Shown here piece after piece: positions 54,801-64,000 of a DNA stretch of 64,000 bases (position 1 is the first letter of the stretch; each line of letters begins with the position of its first letter). The DNA lies in assembly GCA_963942565.1 (NCBI GenBank), contig OZ012690.1:9402565-9466564 (forward strand). The letters are read 5' to 3'. This DNA comes from Maea johnstoni (Eukaryota > Annelida > Polychaeta > Spionida > Magelonidae). The position numbers and the translations under genes were made by a program. The notes below the pieces were generated by a model. It was given only the letters and a program-made list of their open reading frames with translations. It did no database searches and had not been told where the DNA came from.

Positions 54801-55985
54801 TGGAAGGGCAGAAAAATCTTTAGGGTAAGGATTTTTTTGAGTAAAACATGTTAGGGTCGGGTTACAGGAAACAACATTTTTCAGTTTTTTTTTAGGTCTT
54901 GTCAAATTATATCATCATGTATCAACCCATTTGGGTACCTAGGAGACATAAGAGTTGAAATAGCATTAACATTATTAGTTTCTAGATGGTATGACTATCA
55001 TTAATATATGGTCATTTTGAATGTATGAGTAAAACTGAAAAACAAAATCAAGACAAATCTATAGTTAAACAATTCAAGCCTGCAGCACCTGAAAAGCCAG
55101 GATTTTGTGATATCCTTGGGGACCAGAGATTTTTCAGAAAATATTTGAAGGAAAAATGTTGATCATAAACCAACAAACAAACCCTCAAATAATTTGTGAA
55201 TGTGTGCTTGATTTCAAAGATATTGATTTCAAAAGTATCTTAGAAATAACAAATGTTATGTATATGGGTTCTTTAAAAATTGTTGTGTGGAGCTGTGGTA
55301 CTTTTAGAAATATCTTAGGAATATGGCACAAGGTCAAAAAAATATTTGAACCGGAAAAGTATGTATTGTTCCGATGAAAATTTATCCTTCAAATATTTTT
55401 TTGGAAATTCTTAGAGATATCGTCAAAATAGTCAGTATACTGAGTAGGGATGTCATTGATATGAAATTTTATCAATTCGATTAATTGATATATATTTCGA
55501 TTCGATTCGATTCAATTCGATACACCGTAACGTGCTCGTAGGGCACAATCATTTGTAGGGTTGTCACTGATATCCCTTTTTTTCAATTTGATTAATTGCT
55601 ATACTCTTTCCTATATATATCGATTGGATTCGATTCAGTTCGATAACCTGTGTCATGGCCATATGCCTGAGTAAAGTACACCATTCCTTCCAATTTCTCT
55701 TACAAAAGCCATAGAAAAATTGTTCAATACTTAGTCAGAGTTTCACATTGCGTTAGTTTAACATGAAAATATCTGGGAAAGGTGTGTTTTTTATTAATAA
55801 TCATACGCCATTATTGGGTTGCAGAATATTGATTATTTCGATTCGATACCCAACCATTCGATTCAGTTTAATTGACAAAGTGAAAATGTCGATCGATCGA
55901 TTTGTCGACTATCGATGACATCCCTAATACTGAGATGAATGTGTAAGCATACCTGTGATCCGCACACCAAAGGGATTTGTTAAAC
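45632..55985 (-). CDS. SPART: Spartin, 3' six exons (senescence domain)
   Basis: Spartin (SPG20) is a cytosolic protein that binds ESCRT-III through an N-terminal MIT domain and targets lipid droplets through a C-terminal senescence domain. Exons in transcript order: 55985-55953, 52606-52379, 48139-47945, 47288-47127, 46369-46279, 45848-45632. All junctions are GT-AG and all phases agree, giving about 307 residues to the TGA. Diagnostic matches to the human protein, from memory: GCSVGVMI, EWVSWGLEKGAE, VVKVSGFLVDKLG, the APHLRKQGEKYLPASFKKD segment, GFATVWMSLESAAKAL, SETVQVMQYKYG and AYNVDNLGVKAIAKRAA. The MIT-domain exons are not in the readable sequence. Four introns here contain MITE or repeat insertions. 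Confidence 0.95.
45981..46189 (+). mobile_element. Family A MITE in a spartin intron
   Basis: Starts TTAACCCTTCTGATGCTGAGG and ends gcccccagcaacaggggtta. Confidence 0.82.
46279..46369 (-). CDS. SPART: Spartin senescence-domain exon 3
   Basis: The acceptor is ttgtcttttag and the donor ACAA|gtaagt. It encodes FATVWMSLESAAKALGKGIA then SETVQVMQY, close to the human FSTVWQGLECAAK segment. Confidence 0.95.
46575..46636 (-). repeat. Family B MITE fragment
   Basis: Retains only ggtcaggcagttttggctgc and tacaggcacgaatgagat. Confidence 0.6.
46710..46993 (-). repeat. Repeat family H, copy 2
   Basis: The reverse orientation of the family: ttgggtgcccaaaaatgcc, acaatgtcatgagatacat and gacgccttgctggctaag. 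Confidence 0.72.
47127..47288 (-). CDS. SPART: Spartin senescence-domain exon 2
   Basis: The acceptor is ctcattgcag and the donor CTAG|gtgaga. It encodes DKLGVATMYIGRQVAPHLRK, then YLPASFKKDT and VDNVMEVAAGGLL, matching the human VGKELAPHVKKHG block. Confidence 0.95.
47478..47944. other. Part of the spartin intron, nothing recognised
   Basis: No repeat family from elsewhere in the window was noticed; short open frames only. Confidence 0.4.
47945..48139 (-). CDS. SPART: Spartin senescence-domain exon 1
   Basis: The acceptor is cttctttttcag and the donor CTAG|gtaggt. It encodes AEWVSWGLEKGAEKGGQLLQ, then IDPKYQKGLEHLRVGTHAVV and KVSGFL, the start of the senescence domain. Confidence 0.95.
48140..49170. 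other. Spartin intron, AT-rich, nothing recognised
   Basis: Contains a short ataatataat tract near 49086-49110; otherwise featureless. Confidence 0.4.
49171..49376 (+). mobile_element. Family A MITE
   Basis: Starts TTAACCCTTCCAATGCTAAGG and ends ctggcagcacaagggTTAA. Confidence 0.87.
49534..49768. mobile_element. Palindromic MITE family C, full copy
   Basis: The left end aggcctaaaaaaagagttg and gtttcctgtaac are mirrored by gttacaggaaac and tttttttaggcctta. Fragments lie at 23955-24040 and 52701-52785, and another copy at 54696-54900. Confidence 0.82.
50031..51031 (+). repeat. Tandem duplication, period 374 bp, second copy interrupted
   Basis: Copy 1 is 50031-50386. Copy 2 runs 50405-50660 and resumes at 50944-51031. 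Landmarks: accatttctttccgattttt, gtgataccgatcact and cattcacaattgaccggatt. The gap in copy 2 is the insertion at 50669-50943. Confidence 0.9.
50669..50943. mobile_element. Insertion in copy 2 of the 374-bp duplication
   Basis: About 275 bases beginning ataccgtaaattctcgg and ending gtagcgtatttctgta. They are absent from copy 1, which serves as the empty site (catattctgatggt). Flanking tattctgta and tatttctgta look like target duplications. The accgtaaattctcgg start recalls pogo-like ends; class uncertain. Confidence 0.72.
51655..52378 (+). repeat. 63-bp minisatellite in a spartin intron
   Basis: The unit of 63 bp contains gtactgctttcataagagta, gatttaatagcaagtaaatg and agcaccaatat. It is regular from about 52060 to 52378 and degenerate to the left. 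On the minus strand the regular part stays open in the frame of the spartin exon at 52379-52606. Confidence 0.95.
52379..52606 (-). CDS. SPART: Spartin exon before the senescence domain
   Basis: The acceptor is gctatgacag and the donor ACAG|gtaaag. It encodes GCSVGVMIPDNVSEEQ, then FESLMGSLTAMRTQ, then a Gly/Ala/Pro/Thr-rich linker, ending TSETLAKGLVT. The conserved start matches the human segment; the linker is variable as expected. Its donor lies in the first unit of a 63-bp minisatellite. Confidence 0.92.
52701..52785 (+). repeat. Family C MITE fragment
   Basis: Contains ttaggcctaaaaataattg, ttgtttcctgtaacgg and tagggtaggtaggttgg. Confidence 0.7.
52797..52874 (-). repeat. SINE family F fragment
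   Basis: Reads agaccaagtctctggcaact, ttctcactagcctcgagc and ttcaaacctgagcagc, a diverged minus-strand copy. Confidence 0.6.
52875..53176 (+). repeat. Repeat family H, diverged copy
   Basis: Starts cttagccgcctatgcgtcc and has repeated tttggacacccaaaag-type phrases, ending near ttgactaagac. Confidence 0.6.
53354..53698. mobile_element. MITE with about 111-bp inverted ends
   Basis: The left arm gacaattccaccatgaataa ... aagtatattgctgtt (53354-53464) is mirrored by aacagcaatatactt ... ttattcatggtggaattgtc (53588-53698) with few mismatches. The centre is GC-richer. Confidence 0.93.
54349..54522. mobile_element. Pogo/Tigger-like MITE with TA target site
   Basis: The ends CAGGTGAACTTGGATATGAC and GTCATATCCAAGTTCACCTG are perfect inverted repeats (extending 5 more bases, ggacc). 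They are bounded by TA on both sides. The CAG start and TA target are typical of pogo/Tigger-type elements. Confidence 0.9.
54696..54900. mobile_element. Palindromic MITE family C, second copy
   Basis: The left part ttgtttgtttcctgtaatg is mirrored by ggttacaggaaacaacat. The outer ends are diverged. Confidence 0.75.
55073..55440. repeat. Degenerate family B-like sequence
   Basis: Contains ttcaagcctgcagcacc, atatttgaaggaaaaatgtt and a second aaaaatatttgaaccgg/ccttcaaatatttttttgg pair. Possibly two old copies. Confidence 0.5.
55445..55926. mobile_element. hAT-type MITE, perfect 8-bp TSD, beside the spartin micro-exon
   Basis: The ends are TAGGGATGTCATTGATATGA and (inverted) TCGATGACATCCCTA. 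The flanks are ATACTGAG at 55437-55444 and 55927-55934. It has an internal second start (tagggttgtcactgatatcc near 55557), suggesting a nested or duplicated copy. It ends 26 bases from the micro-exon. Confidence 0.93.
55953..55985 (-). CDS. SPART: Spartin 33-base micro-exon
   Basis: The acceptor is cctggtttcag and the donor ACAG|gtatgc on the minus strand. It reads LTNPFGVRIT, joining in phase to GCSVGVMI in the next exon, at the place where human spartin reads YMFPDTMLQAAGCFVGV. The phase (2+30+1) is what the next exon requires. Too short for ordinary ORF finding. Confidence 0.82.
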
Positions 55986-56138
55986 CTGAAACCAGGACGG
56001 GCAAAGAAAAGATGGTCAGGAGAAGGAAAATGATACACGGAGAAGTGGAAAAATATGAAAGGAAATAAAAGCAATAAGGAAAAAGGCTAATTCCAAATAC
56101 CATAAACCAGGAATGACATGTGGGAATCACATGGGAAT

Positions 56139-56338
56139 NNNNNNNNNNNNNNNNNNNNNNNNNNNNNNNNNNNNNNNNNNNNNNNNNNNNNNNNNNNNNN
56201 NNNNNNNNNNNNNNNNNNNNNNNNNNNNNNNNNNNNNNNNNNNNNNNNNNNNNNNNNNNNNNNNNNNNNNNNNNNNNNNNNNNNNNNNNNNNNNNNNNNN
56301 NNNNNNNNNNNNNNNNNNNNNNNNNNNNNNNNNNNNNN
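56139..56338. other. Assembly gap, 200 N
   Basis: Exactly 200 unknown bases, a likely placeholder length, next to a long (AT)n tract that may have caused the break. Spartin exons could be hidden here. Confidence 0.99.
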
Positions 56339-56400
56339 ACCACAAGCATGGACAGCCTATACAATCTGATTATCAAGGAAATCTATAGTTCTGAGTTTGA

Positions 56401-56655
<255 letters not shown>

Positions 56656-56659
56656 AAGA

Positions 56660-57375
56660 GACAGAGGAGTATTTTATTAGCATTCATAAAACTGTATATT
56701 CATATATGATGTAATATTTTCCTAATCCTAAGGTTGAGCTATATCAATGCTGTACATATGTACTTATGCAAATCTCTGGAGTCTATATTATAAATACTCA
56801 TACCAGATGTTCTCGTCACTTCCTCCTTTTGAGGAAGTGTTTGTGTTCTATAAACGACTGGTACTATCATTACAAAGTACTCATTTCTTCTCTACATTCC
56901 TAATGTTTCCTCAGGAAGGTCGCCGATACTTGATATGTTACCAAATACCAACATTATCTGCATCTATTTTCCTCAGAAATTGGTGCTTGATCATGTACAT
57001 GACGCTGCATGCCTGCCACTGTAGGCCCTACTGTTGGATTTTACTGGCAGAGCTGCTTGTGATTTAAATAATGTTTTAGTTAAGAAAGATTTCGAAACTT
57101 GGATCCCTAAATCGTTTCAACCTCTTATCTTATCAAAACGCTCAATTTTTAGAAGGAAATCTCACAAGAACATCGAGATGGATGATAACCGTGGACTGAA
57201 GGTTATATCAAGGGTGGTAAGGACTCTTCTCATCTTAGCATTGAGAGTTTGCTCCCTATCAAGCTTTCAAGAAGCTAGGAGAAATATTTTATGGCAATTT
57301 TGTCTGATTTTACCTGTTCACAGGGGCCACCCGCTTTAAAATAAGTCTTGAGAAAATACATATTGCACCCTGAAT
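56660..57375. other. No gene recognised
   Basis: Open frames at 56747-57067 and 57034-57339 resemble no family I know and have no supporting splice context. They are left uncalled. Confidence 0.45.
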
Positions 57376-57577
57376 ATAACCCTTATGCTGGTGGTGGCTA
57401 GTTTTGCCATTACAAAATGATGCAAAAAAGCTGAAAAATGACTGAAACCCTGGCTTAGGGTACTCATCTGATGAGAGCTTTCCAATGAATACCAATTTGA
57501 CAGGGTTTAGATGCTTTTCAAATATCTTTAAATCTTCTTCCTCTGGACCAAAGTAGCCGTAGCATTGGAAGGATTAA
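57376..57577 (-). mobile_element. Family A MITE
   Basis: ataacccttatgctggtgg at the left and gtagcattggaaggatTAA at the right. Confidence 0.82.
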
Positions 57578-57715
57578 CTTATGTCTCGGTTATTGTCTGA
57601 TCAACTACACAATGCCATACTGGTTAAAATCGCCCACTCTGTTCTAGATTTCGAACAGTAGATAATGTGGATTTCTGGCTTCTTATCCTGGTGCAACATT
57701 TTCCCTATAGTATCT

Positions 57716-57942
57716 GGGCCAAGTTTTCTTTGGTTTGGTTGAGCCTCGTGTTCGGCTGGGCGTTGTTCAGGACCATCAACGTTGATCAACGTGGTGGTAA
57801 AACGGAATCTGAACGGTATCAACGTTTACTTGCGATGACAATATGAACGGGATACGTTGGATCAACGTTGATCAACGTTTATGGTTTTGAACAAGGCCTA
57901 CGTCGAACCCGAGGCTCAACCAAACCAAAGAAAACTTGGCCC
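57716..57942. mobile_element. MITE with about 39-bp inverted ends
   Basis: gggccaagttttctttggtt (continuing tggttgagcctcg) is mirrored by cgaggctcaacc and aaccaaagaaaacttggccc. The interior is itself repeated (atcaacgttgatcaacg). No clear target duplication. Confidence 0.9.
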
Positions 57943-58466
57943 TGCATTGCACTATGTCATAGAACAAGCGATAAAACATTGGGACATTGAAAAATCTCCG
58001 GGATAGACAACACTCATCGGCTTCTGTAACTACAAGGTGTTTTGAGTGTCATCAACATAGGTATGTTATTGCTCAACATGAAAGTGTCTCTTTTAATAAA
58101 TGTTCACCAGAATGCGAGAATTATTTTTGGCATTTATCTTGAAATGCTGTGCTCAAGTTCATATGTACCAAAGACACTAATATATGTGTGACTTCATGTT
58201 CATTTATAAAAGGATTTAGAGTTTAACAGAGTCAGTTGTGTGGTGAAATAGCTTGAAAGAAAGGTATGAATTTTTGTTACTACACCTATAAAATTTTGAG
58301 TCGTGTCACATATGTGAATTTGTATAATGTCCCTTTAAGGATTTTTGCAACTACATGTACAATATTTTTGTTTATTAAACTAAAATGTTTTGCTATGAAA
58401 AAAAGAGAAATAGGAAATATTTAAATGTGTATAGATTTTTGACGAAATCTGCGCTGTTCTACACTT

Positions 58467-58645
58467 TTAACCCTTATACTGGTGGTGGCTAATTTTGCCT
58501 ACACAAAATGATGCAAAAACGCTGAAGAATGACTGAAACCTTGTCATATGGGTACTCATCTGAGAGTACTCAGCGAGAGCTTTCAAATAAGTATCAAAAT
58601 GACATCTTGTGCCTTGGACGAAAGTAGCCTCAGCATTAGGGTTAA
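58467..58645 (-). mobile_element. Family A MITE within a duplicated host segment
   Basis: TTAACCCTTATACTGGTGG to cagcattagggTTAA. The roughly 95 bases on each side are similar to each other (ctaaaatgttttg, aaatctgc, cacttttaa), so the insertion sits inside or beside a local direct duplication. Confidence 0.82.
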
Positions 58646-58849
58646 CCTAAAATGTTTTGTCATAAAAAAGAGAAAATATGAAAAAATTAACCTTCTTGTG
58701 GTATGGTGTGTGGTGAAATCTGCACTGTTGTTCACTTTTAACACTTGTTTCATGTTACCATGCATAACAGTAGTGCCTTACTGGTGGACCCTGACAAGTT
58801 TTGATATGCCTGATGTCTTTCATTCAACTACAAGTTTTGTACCTTAAAA

Positions 58850-60260
58850 GTTTTATAACAATGTTTATAATCCAAATAAAATTAAGGTAGTTTGAATCTA
58901 TGATGATCATTGTTGACATATATATGACAAAATATGCATATTTGCTCAAGAAAAGTGAAAAGGTTTTTAAGATCTAGTTATATGATGATGTGTATCTATC
59001 CTTTGCACAAATGTATTTTTCCGTGAATGAGATGTAATAACTATAAATAAAGTCACGCTTTTTAAGCATAAATGACAGATACTGATTTCAGTTATTCATG
59101 TTTTGAGCCAAGAAAATACCTTAGAATTTATCTGCAATTGACTTGCTGACCCTTTCTTAAAGGTTCCATGCAAAGTAAACTGGCACATAAAACTCGTTGT
59201 CACAACCCCTTTTCCTGGGTTAGCGCAACGGTAGCAAGTTGTAGTGGGAATCTAGTAGCTCCCTAGCCTAGCTTACTAGAGCTGGCTTACTCTTAACCAA
59301 CTAGTCATTATTTTGTTACTAGTCAAGTCATTATAGTACTATTTAGATTTGCCAGAAGGCAGCACTGCTGAATTCTCTTGTGGCTGTTATACCAATAACA
59401 GACATCTGGTGTGGAAATTAAGAACTAAACTGGATTCAGTTATAAAGACAGCAAGCACTGTAAAAGAGCAAGCAATATACAGAAATACAAATGTATTCAG
59501 CCTGGTATCGAGGCTAGTAGCTCCCCAGTAATTGCTATGAGTAATTACCACTCAGCACCCGGAAGCGTGGTGATTATCTACATACTTAGGTCAAATGCTG
59601 CTAGCAGTTCTGAGGGGATGTTCCAGAAGAAGGAACAGCCTCACCAGATTTCCACTTGTAGAAGAAAATTGAATATAAAAGCAGTTTTATTTTATTGGAA
59701 ATGACTACCAAAAAATGGAATATTTAGGTAAGGAAGTACTAGTAAAAAATACACCAGCTAACCGCTAAATATAGTAGTTCATAGGCAAACCACATGCTCC
59801 GCCCACGGAGGTCGCTTTACGATAGCAACAAAATGGCAGCCACTACTGATCGCATGGCTTCTAGATATTGCATTCTGGTGTTTCTAACACTATTTGTGCA
59901 TCATAAAACTTGGAACAGAGGTACATGTTTATCACACTTTTATTAGGTCATCTCATGTATACCAATTGTTTTGTGTCAATACAATATGTACATATTGGCA
60001 AGAACATACAGTCATGTGTAATTGTGTAACCCTTATCCTGCTAAATATGCATTGAGAATTTAATTCTCAAGAACCATGTGTTAAATAGTATCATGTACCA
60101 GACTTTATCATGGGCAAGTACCCTATACTTGCCCTCCCACAGCCCCTTCCAGGTGAAATATATGGTTTTAGAAGGGGCTCATTTTGAGGGAAACTTGTAG
60201 CATTCACAATCAGTGAAACGTTAAATATACTGTATAACTGGTATTCTTAACATGCATTTA
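58850..60260. other. Intergenic or upstream spartin intron, nothing recognised
   Basis: No exon or known repeat was identified. ctagtagctccc at 59250 and gctagtagctcccc near 59511 hint at a local duplication. Confidence 0.4.
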
Positions 60261-60267
60261 ATTTGAA

Positions 60268-60360
60268 CTATTCTCGCGCTCCCCATAGCGCCAAACTAAC
60301 ATCCTTCAAATAAATGTCCTGCTTTGCATCTCCAAATTATTTTTAGCACTCCAAATTAAA
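60268..60360 (+). repeat. Dispersed repeat, matches 2640-2738 inverted
   Basis: ctcgcgctccccatagcgcc and aacatccttcaaataaatg relate to the inverse of the block in the SLC6 intron. Confidence 0.5.
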
Positions 60361-60424
60361 GCCACGTAGAGTAAATTTCTATCATGAACTTGTCAATTTT
60401 CGTACACGAAGGGGCATATGTTTA

Positions 60425-60550
60425 ACCCACAAAAACTCACTGCCTAACCCCAAGTCACTGGCAACTTTCTCAGATGTCCCAGACGAGATTCGAACCAGGG
60501 CAGCGGTGAGAGACAGCAGTCAGTGGCAGCGCTTTAGACCACACAGCCAT
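60425..60550 (-). repeat. SINE family F
   Basis: A minus-strand copy: actgcctaaccccaagtcac, gagattcgaaccagggc (box B inverted) and cgctttagaccacacagcc (box A region). Confidence 0.8.
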
Positions 60551-61004
60551 CTGGGTAGGCCCCATTTAAAGAGCAATATTTCACACTGACCATTTTTGTT
60601 CAGGTAAGAACTCCCACACACAATTCCTGTGTCAATAATGATGTATCTAATGAGCTCATACTTGCAATGGCCGCATTGTATATTTGGCCTTTTTCCTTCA
60701 TAGTTTTTTTATATACTGAATCTTGATTGGATAAATTTTTGAATATCATTTATAAGTTACACCATACAAAACAAAACGCCTTTTTACAAACAATCTCTCA
60801 TTTACAAATGCACAATGGAACAAGTAGATCATAATATGCCAACAATAAATAATAAAAAATAATTCTCGCTTTAACTGGGATAAATGGACATCTCCTAATA
60901 AGTAAGTACACACTGTAAAGAACACCTCAAGGAAATACCCTGTAATATGATGCATAATTTGACCAAAAAATATTCATATACTAAACATACTTGTTGTATT
61001 CAGA

Positions 61005-61218
61005 CTAACCTGTATGCTGTTGGTGGCTAATTTGGCAAATACACAATGATGCAAAAGAACTGAAAAATGATTGAAACCCTGGCACATGGTTACTCACCTG
61101 AGAGTATTCAGTAAGAGATATCAAATAAATACCAACATTACTGGGTTTAAATAGTTTTCAAAAATATTTGCATCCTTGTGCTTCGGATGAAAGTAGACTC
61201 AGCCATTGGAAGGGTTAA
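61005..61218 (-). mobile_element. Family A MITE
   Basis: ctaacctgtatgctgttgg to ccattggaagggTTAA. Confidence 0.85.
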
Positions 61219-61749
61219 GATACTCAATGTATGAAAGTAATTGTACTTTCTAAAATAATCCAGTTACATTCTAATTTTGAAATACAACATAATTTTCAAT
61301 GTGTCCCAAAGAAATCTTGAATGGGTAAGGGAGTAACATATCAATGCAATCCTTGGGAATAGCAGGAATATAAACAAATGAATAATCTCTAAATATTTGT
61401 ACATATTTCAATAGTTGTTTAAAAAGTTTGTAAGGCGTCAATACAAACAAATAGCAAACAGGATATCAAAACAAACAAAATATTTCTTACATTACTGTAT
61501 ACCGTGTAATGATAGCAGAAGTTTAATTAATGCATACTTTGCACACCCTTGGAGTCCGCCTTTAATACAGTGAGCACATCTATTTGGACACCCAATCCTT
61601 GTACTAAGTTATTTTCCAAACGCTTTCTGCATAATCTGAACATAAATGGGTTAAATCAATCAAAAATCATAACCAAATGATAAATCTACTTGGAATATTT
61701 AGTGATTCGTGCTTTTGTTTTGTTTTTTTTAAGTAAATAGGGAGGTGTT

Positions 61750-61943
61750 TTAACCCTTATGCTGGTGGTGGCTCGTTTGACCAATACAAAATGATGCAAA
61801 AAACCTGAAAAATGATTAAAGACTGGCACATGGGTACCCAACTGTTATGCTATGAATGCAGACATGACAGGGTTTAGATGGTTTTCCAAGATCTTTGCGT
61901 TCTTGTGATTTGTATGAAAGTAGCCTCAGCATTGGAAGGGTTG
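61750..61943 (-). mobile_element. Family A MITE
   Basis: TTAACCCTTATGCTGGTGG to cctcagcattggaagggtt. Confidence 0.85.
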
Positions 61944-62377
61944 AAGTGGAACACCCGAGATGAAAAGGTTAATTATAATGATGCAAAATTATCTTTCCAC
62001 TTTGAAAAATAGTCTTCTTTGTATTAGTAGATATTTCCAGGAATGTTTCCTCCATTTCTGATACATTCTCTGGTCAAATATGTGTAAGTAAAAACTGGAA
62101 AATTAGATACCCTACCCTGTATTCAAGAATTACATATCACATACAGCATTGCAAGTTTCAGGGCATGTAAAAATAATAATAAAACATTCTGTAGGCAGTG
62201 TAGCCTAAGTAGAAATTGTCACAACCATCTATGCCAAATAAGTAACATGCCCTATTAATCTCACAGTATTATAAGTTGTTCAGCTGTCAGACATCACAAA
62301 TAATGCTACAATAAAGCTAATGCTATGGTCGTCCCATTCGTAGGCCCAGTTTTGAATTCCAAGCTTACTTCCTAATA

Positions 62378-62584
62378 CTGTAGAACACACAATGTTAGCG
62401 TGTGTTTATATATAGCGTACATAGCGTGTGGTTCCGCTTCGCTATAAATAAAAACGCTGTACTTTTTTACTACTGTACTAACGCTGTCAGCGGCGGCTAC
62501 CGTCGCTGACATAAAGATACGCTATGATGCGAAAACTCCCCAATTCCCTATATTTGGGACACGCGTCATATATGTGTTCTACAG
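62378..62584. mobile_element. TA-flanked MITE
   Basis: The ends CTGTAGAACACA and TGTGTTCTACAG are bounded by TA at 62376-62377 and 62585-62586. The interior has repeated gcgtg, cgctata and gcgac motifs. Mariner/pogo-like by target site. Confidence 0.85.
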
Positions 62585-62850
62585 TATATTATTCAAATGT
62601 ATTCATTTCACCCATTCATCCATAAAAACACTCACATACAAATAGCAATATAAATATTTTATACAAAGGTTGCACCACTGTTTATGGTCCACTAAACCAA
62701 CATATACAGACGATTCATTACATGCTTTTAAAGGTTAGAGTTAGAAATGAGTTAGAACTTGAGATCATGTCTCAAAGAAATTCAAGGACTGACATATCAT
62801 ATCATGTTTTTGCATGTTTTTGCATTGACAAACAACCAAAAGGAAAATGT

Positions 62851-63063
62851 TTAACCCTTCCAATGCTGAGGCTACTTTCGTCCAAAGCACAGGCACAAAG
62901 TTTTTGAAAACCATTTAAACCCTGTCATGTTGGTATTCATTGGGTAGCTCTTGCTAAGTGCTCTTAGACGAGTACCCATGTACCAGGGTTTCAGTTTGTT
63001 TTTTTTAGGTTTTTTGCATCATTTTGGATTGGTCAAAGTAGCCACCAGCAGCATTAGGGTTAA
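62851..63063 (+). mobile_element. Family A MITE
   Basis: TTAACCCTTCCAATGCTGAGG to accagcagcattagggtTAA, a good full copy. Confidence 0.88.
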
Positions 63064-63258
63064 AGTAATAAATAGCAAGAACTTTCTATTACAAGGATTG
63101 GTAGTCGGAAGAGCCCACACAAGACCCTCTGAGCTGGTCACAGCAGAGGGTCGACTGATACCCTCTGATCACAACCTAGGCGTCCCGGTCACAATCCGGG
63201 TGCTGCCTTGCTTCATGCAATGTGCAGAGAACCATGTTTCCATGTGTCAGATAATGGT

Positions 63259-63562
63259 CTTAGCCAGCAGGGCGTCTAGGTGCCTTTTTGGACACCCAAA
63301 CCCTTAAAAAGAACCCCTCGGGACACCCCCCCAAAAATTGTATGGAATTTCTAAAAATATCAATCTCAAGCTTGTAATTGAATTTTTTCATCTCCTTATA
63401 ATTCTCATGACATTGTTTAATGCTATCATGCCTTATTTTGATGAATTCATACATGTTTATGGTTGAAATATGAGTATATTGTGATCCCCCTTAAAAATTT
63501 GGACACCCAAAAATTTTACAGCTGCTAATTTTAGGCACCCAGTTTCTAAATCCTGGCTAAGA
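63259..63562 (+). repeat. Repeat family H, full copy
   Basis: Starts cttagccagcagggcgtc and ends atcctggctaag, giving short inverted ends (TTAGCCAG). The interior matches 42797-43101 (atttttttcatctcct, gagtatattgtgatccccc). Confidence 0.8.
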
Positions 63563-63585
63563 CACTGTGTCAGATAATGTAAATA

Positions 63586-63760
63586 CAGTGAAATCGCTCC
63601 TTAGGAACACTTTGGAGACCACTATTTTGTGACCACTATTTCCCAGTCCCATTTGTACCATATACATTGTGAAAAGACCTCTAAGATGTGAACACTTCCC
63701 TTCCTAACATAAACACTTTTGCCTAGTCCCAACTTGTTATAATCTCCAAGGTTTCATTGT
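63586..63760. repeat. Possible TA-type MITE
   Basis: acagtgaaatcgctccttag at the left and ctccaaggtttcattgt at the right are loosely inverted. Confidence 0.4.
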
Positions 63761-64000
63761 GCTTTTTAGCAATTTAGTAAAACTTTAACATTGTCATTTT
63801 CATCATTGTACTTTTTAGCTATTAAGTCATACTTTCACATTACCATTTTCATTGTACGTTTTAGCCATTAAGTCATACTTTCACCCTGCCATTTTCATTG
63901 TACTTTTTAGCTATTTACTCATCATACTTTCACATTGCCATCTTTTAGAACATTTACATTATCTCCCCAACCTGAACTGGCTCCGGTCGGACCTCTACGA

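Noticed and set aside
56747-57339. One or two small genes on the plus strand
   Set aside because: The proteins resemble nothing known and no splice signals link them.
63940-64000. A GC-richer last 50 bases as an exon (possibly an upstream spartin exon on the minus strand)
   Set aside because: Open in some frames on both strands, but too short to match anything and cut by the window edge.

Overview
The window is eukaryotic nuclear DNA. Coding sequence is split into short exons with GT-AG introns, the sequence is AT-rich, and it is packed with microsatellites and short non-autonomous transposons. Three conserved animal genes can be read. The gene set (a GlyT/PROT-like SLC6 transporter, a rho-like glutathione S-transferase, and spartin), the intron density and the repeat load suggest a marine invertebrate, perhaps a deuterostome such as a lancelet, hemichordate or echinoderm. 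The taxon is inference only. One 200-base assembly gap lies at 56139-56338.

Region 1 (1-14.8 kb, + strand): the 3' two-thirds of an SLC6 Na+/Cl--dependent transporter in eleven exons (231-13019), from extracellular loop 2 to the stop codon. The transport core carries the expected ion-site residues. It is followed by an unusually long cytoplasmic tail of about 378 residues with a polyproline run, a basic cluster and a C-terminal PDZ-ligand-like end. A 63-base copy of the TM9 part of one exon sits in the next intron.

Region 2 (14.8-34.4 kb): no gene recognised. It holds simple repeats, an element of about 7.2 kb with long terminal inverted repeats and no coding capacity (about 21.18-28.42 kb), a large hairpin, a tandem dimer of a roughly 0.65-kb element with nested insertions (28.86-31.01 kb), and a satellite with a period near 350 bp (32.3-33.6 kb).

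Region 3 (34.6-42.2 kb, + strand): a complete six-exon glutathione S-transferase gene, 225 codons, all introns in phase 0.

Region 4 (45.6-56.0 kb, - strand): the last six exons of spartin, covering the senescence domain. Upstream exons with the MIT domain must lie beyond 56 kb, in the gap, or outside the window. The GST and spartin genes converge tail to tail. The three genes have no evident functional link.

Region 5 (56.3-64 kb): a long (AT)n tract, then repeats; no exon identified.

Repeats dominate the non-coding DNA. Two families ending in TTAA (called A and B here; piggyBac-like termini) recur about 17 and 10 times. At least four hAT-type MITEs have 8-bp target-site duplications, three of them perfect. 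There are TA-flanked pogo/mariner-like MITEs and several tRNA-derived SINEs. Many sit within a few bases of splice sites.
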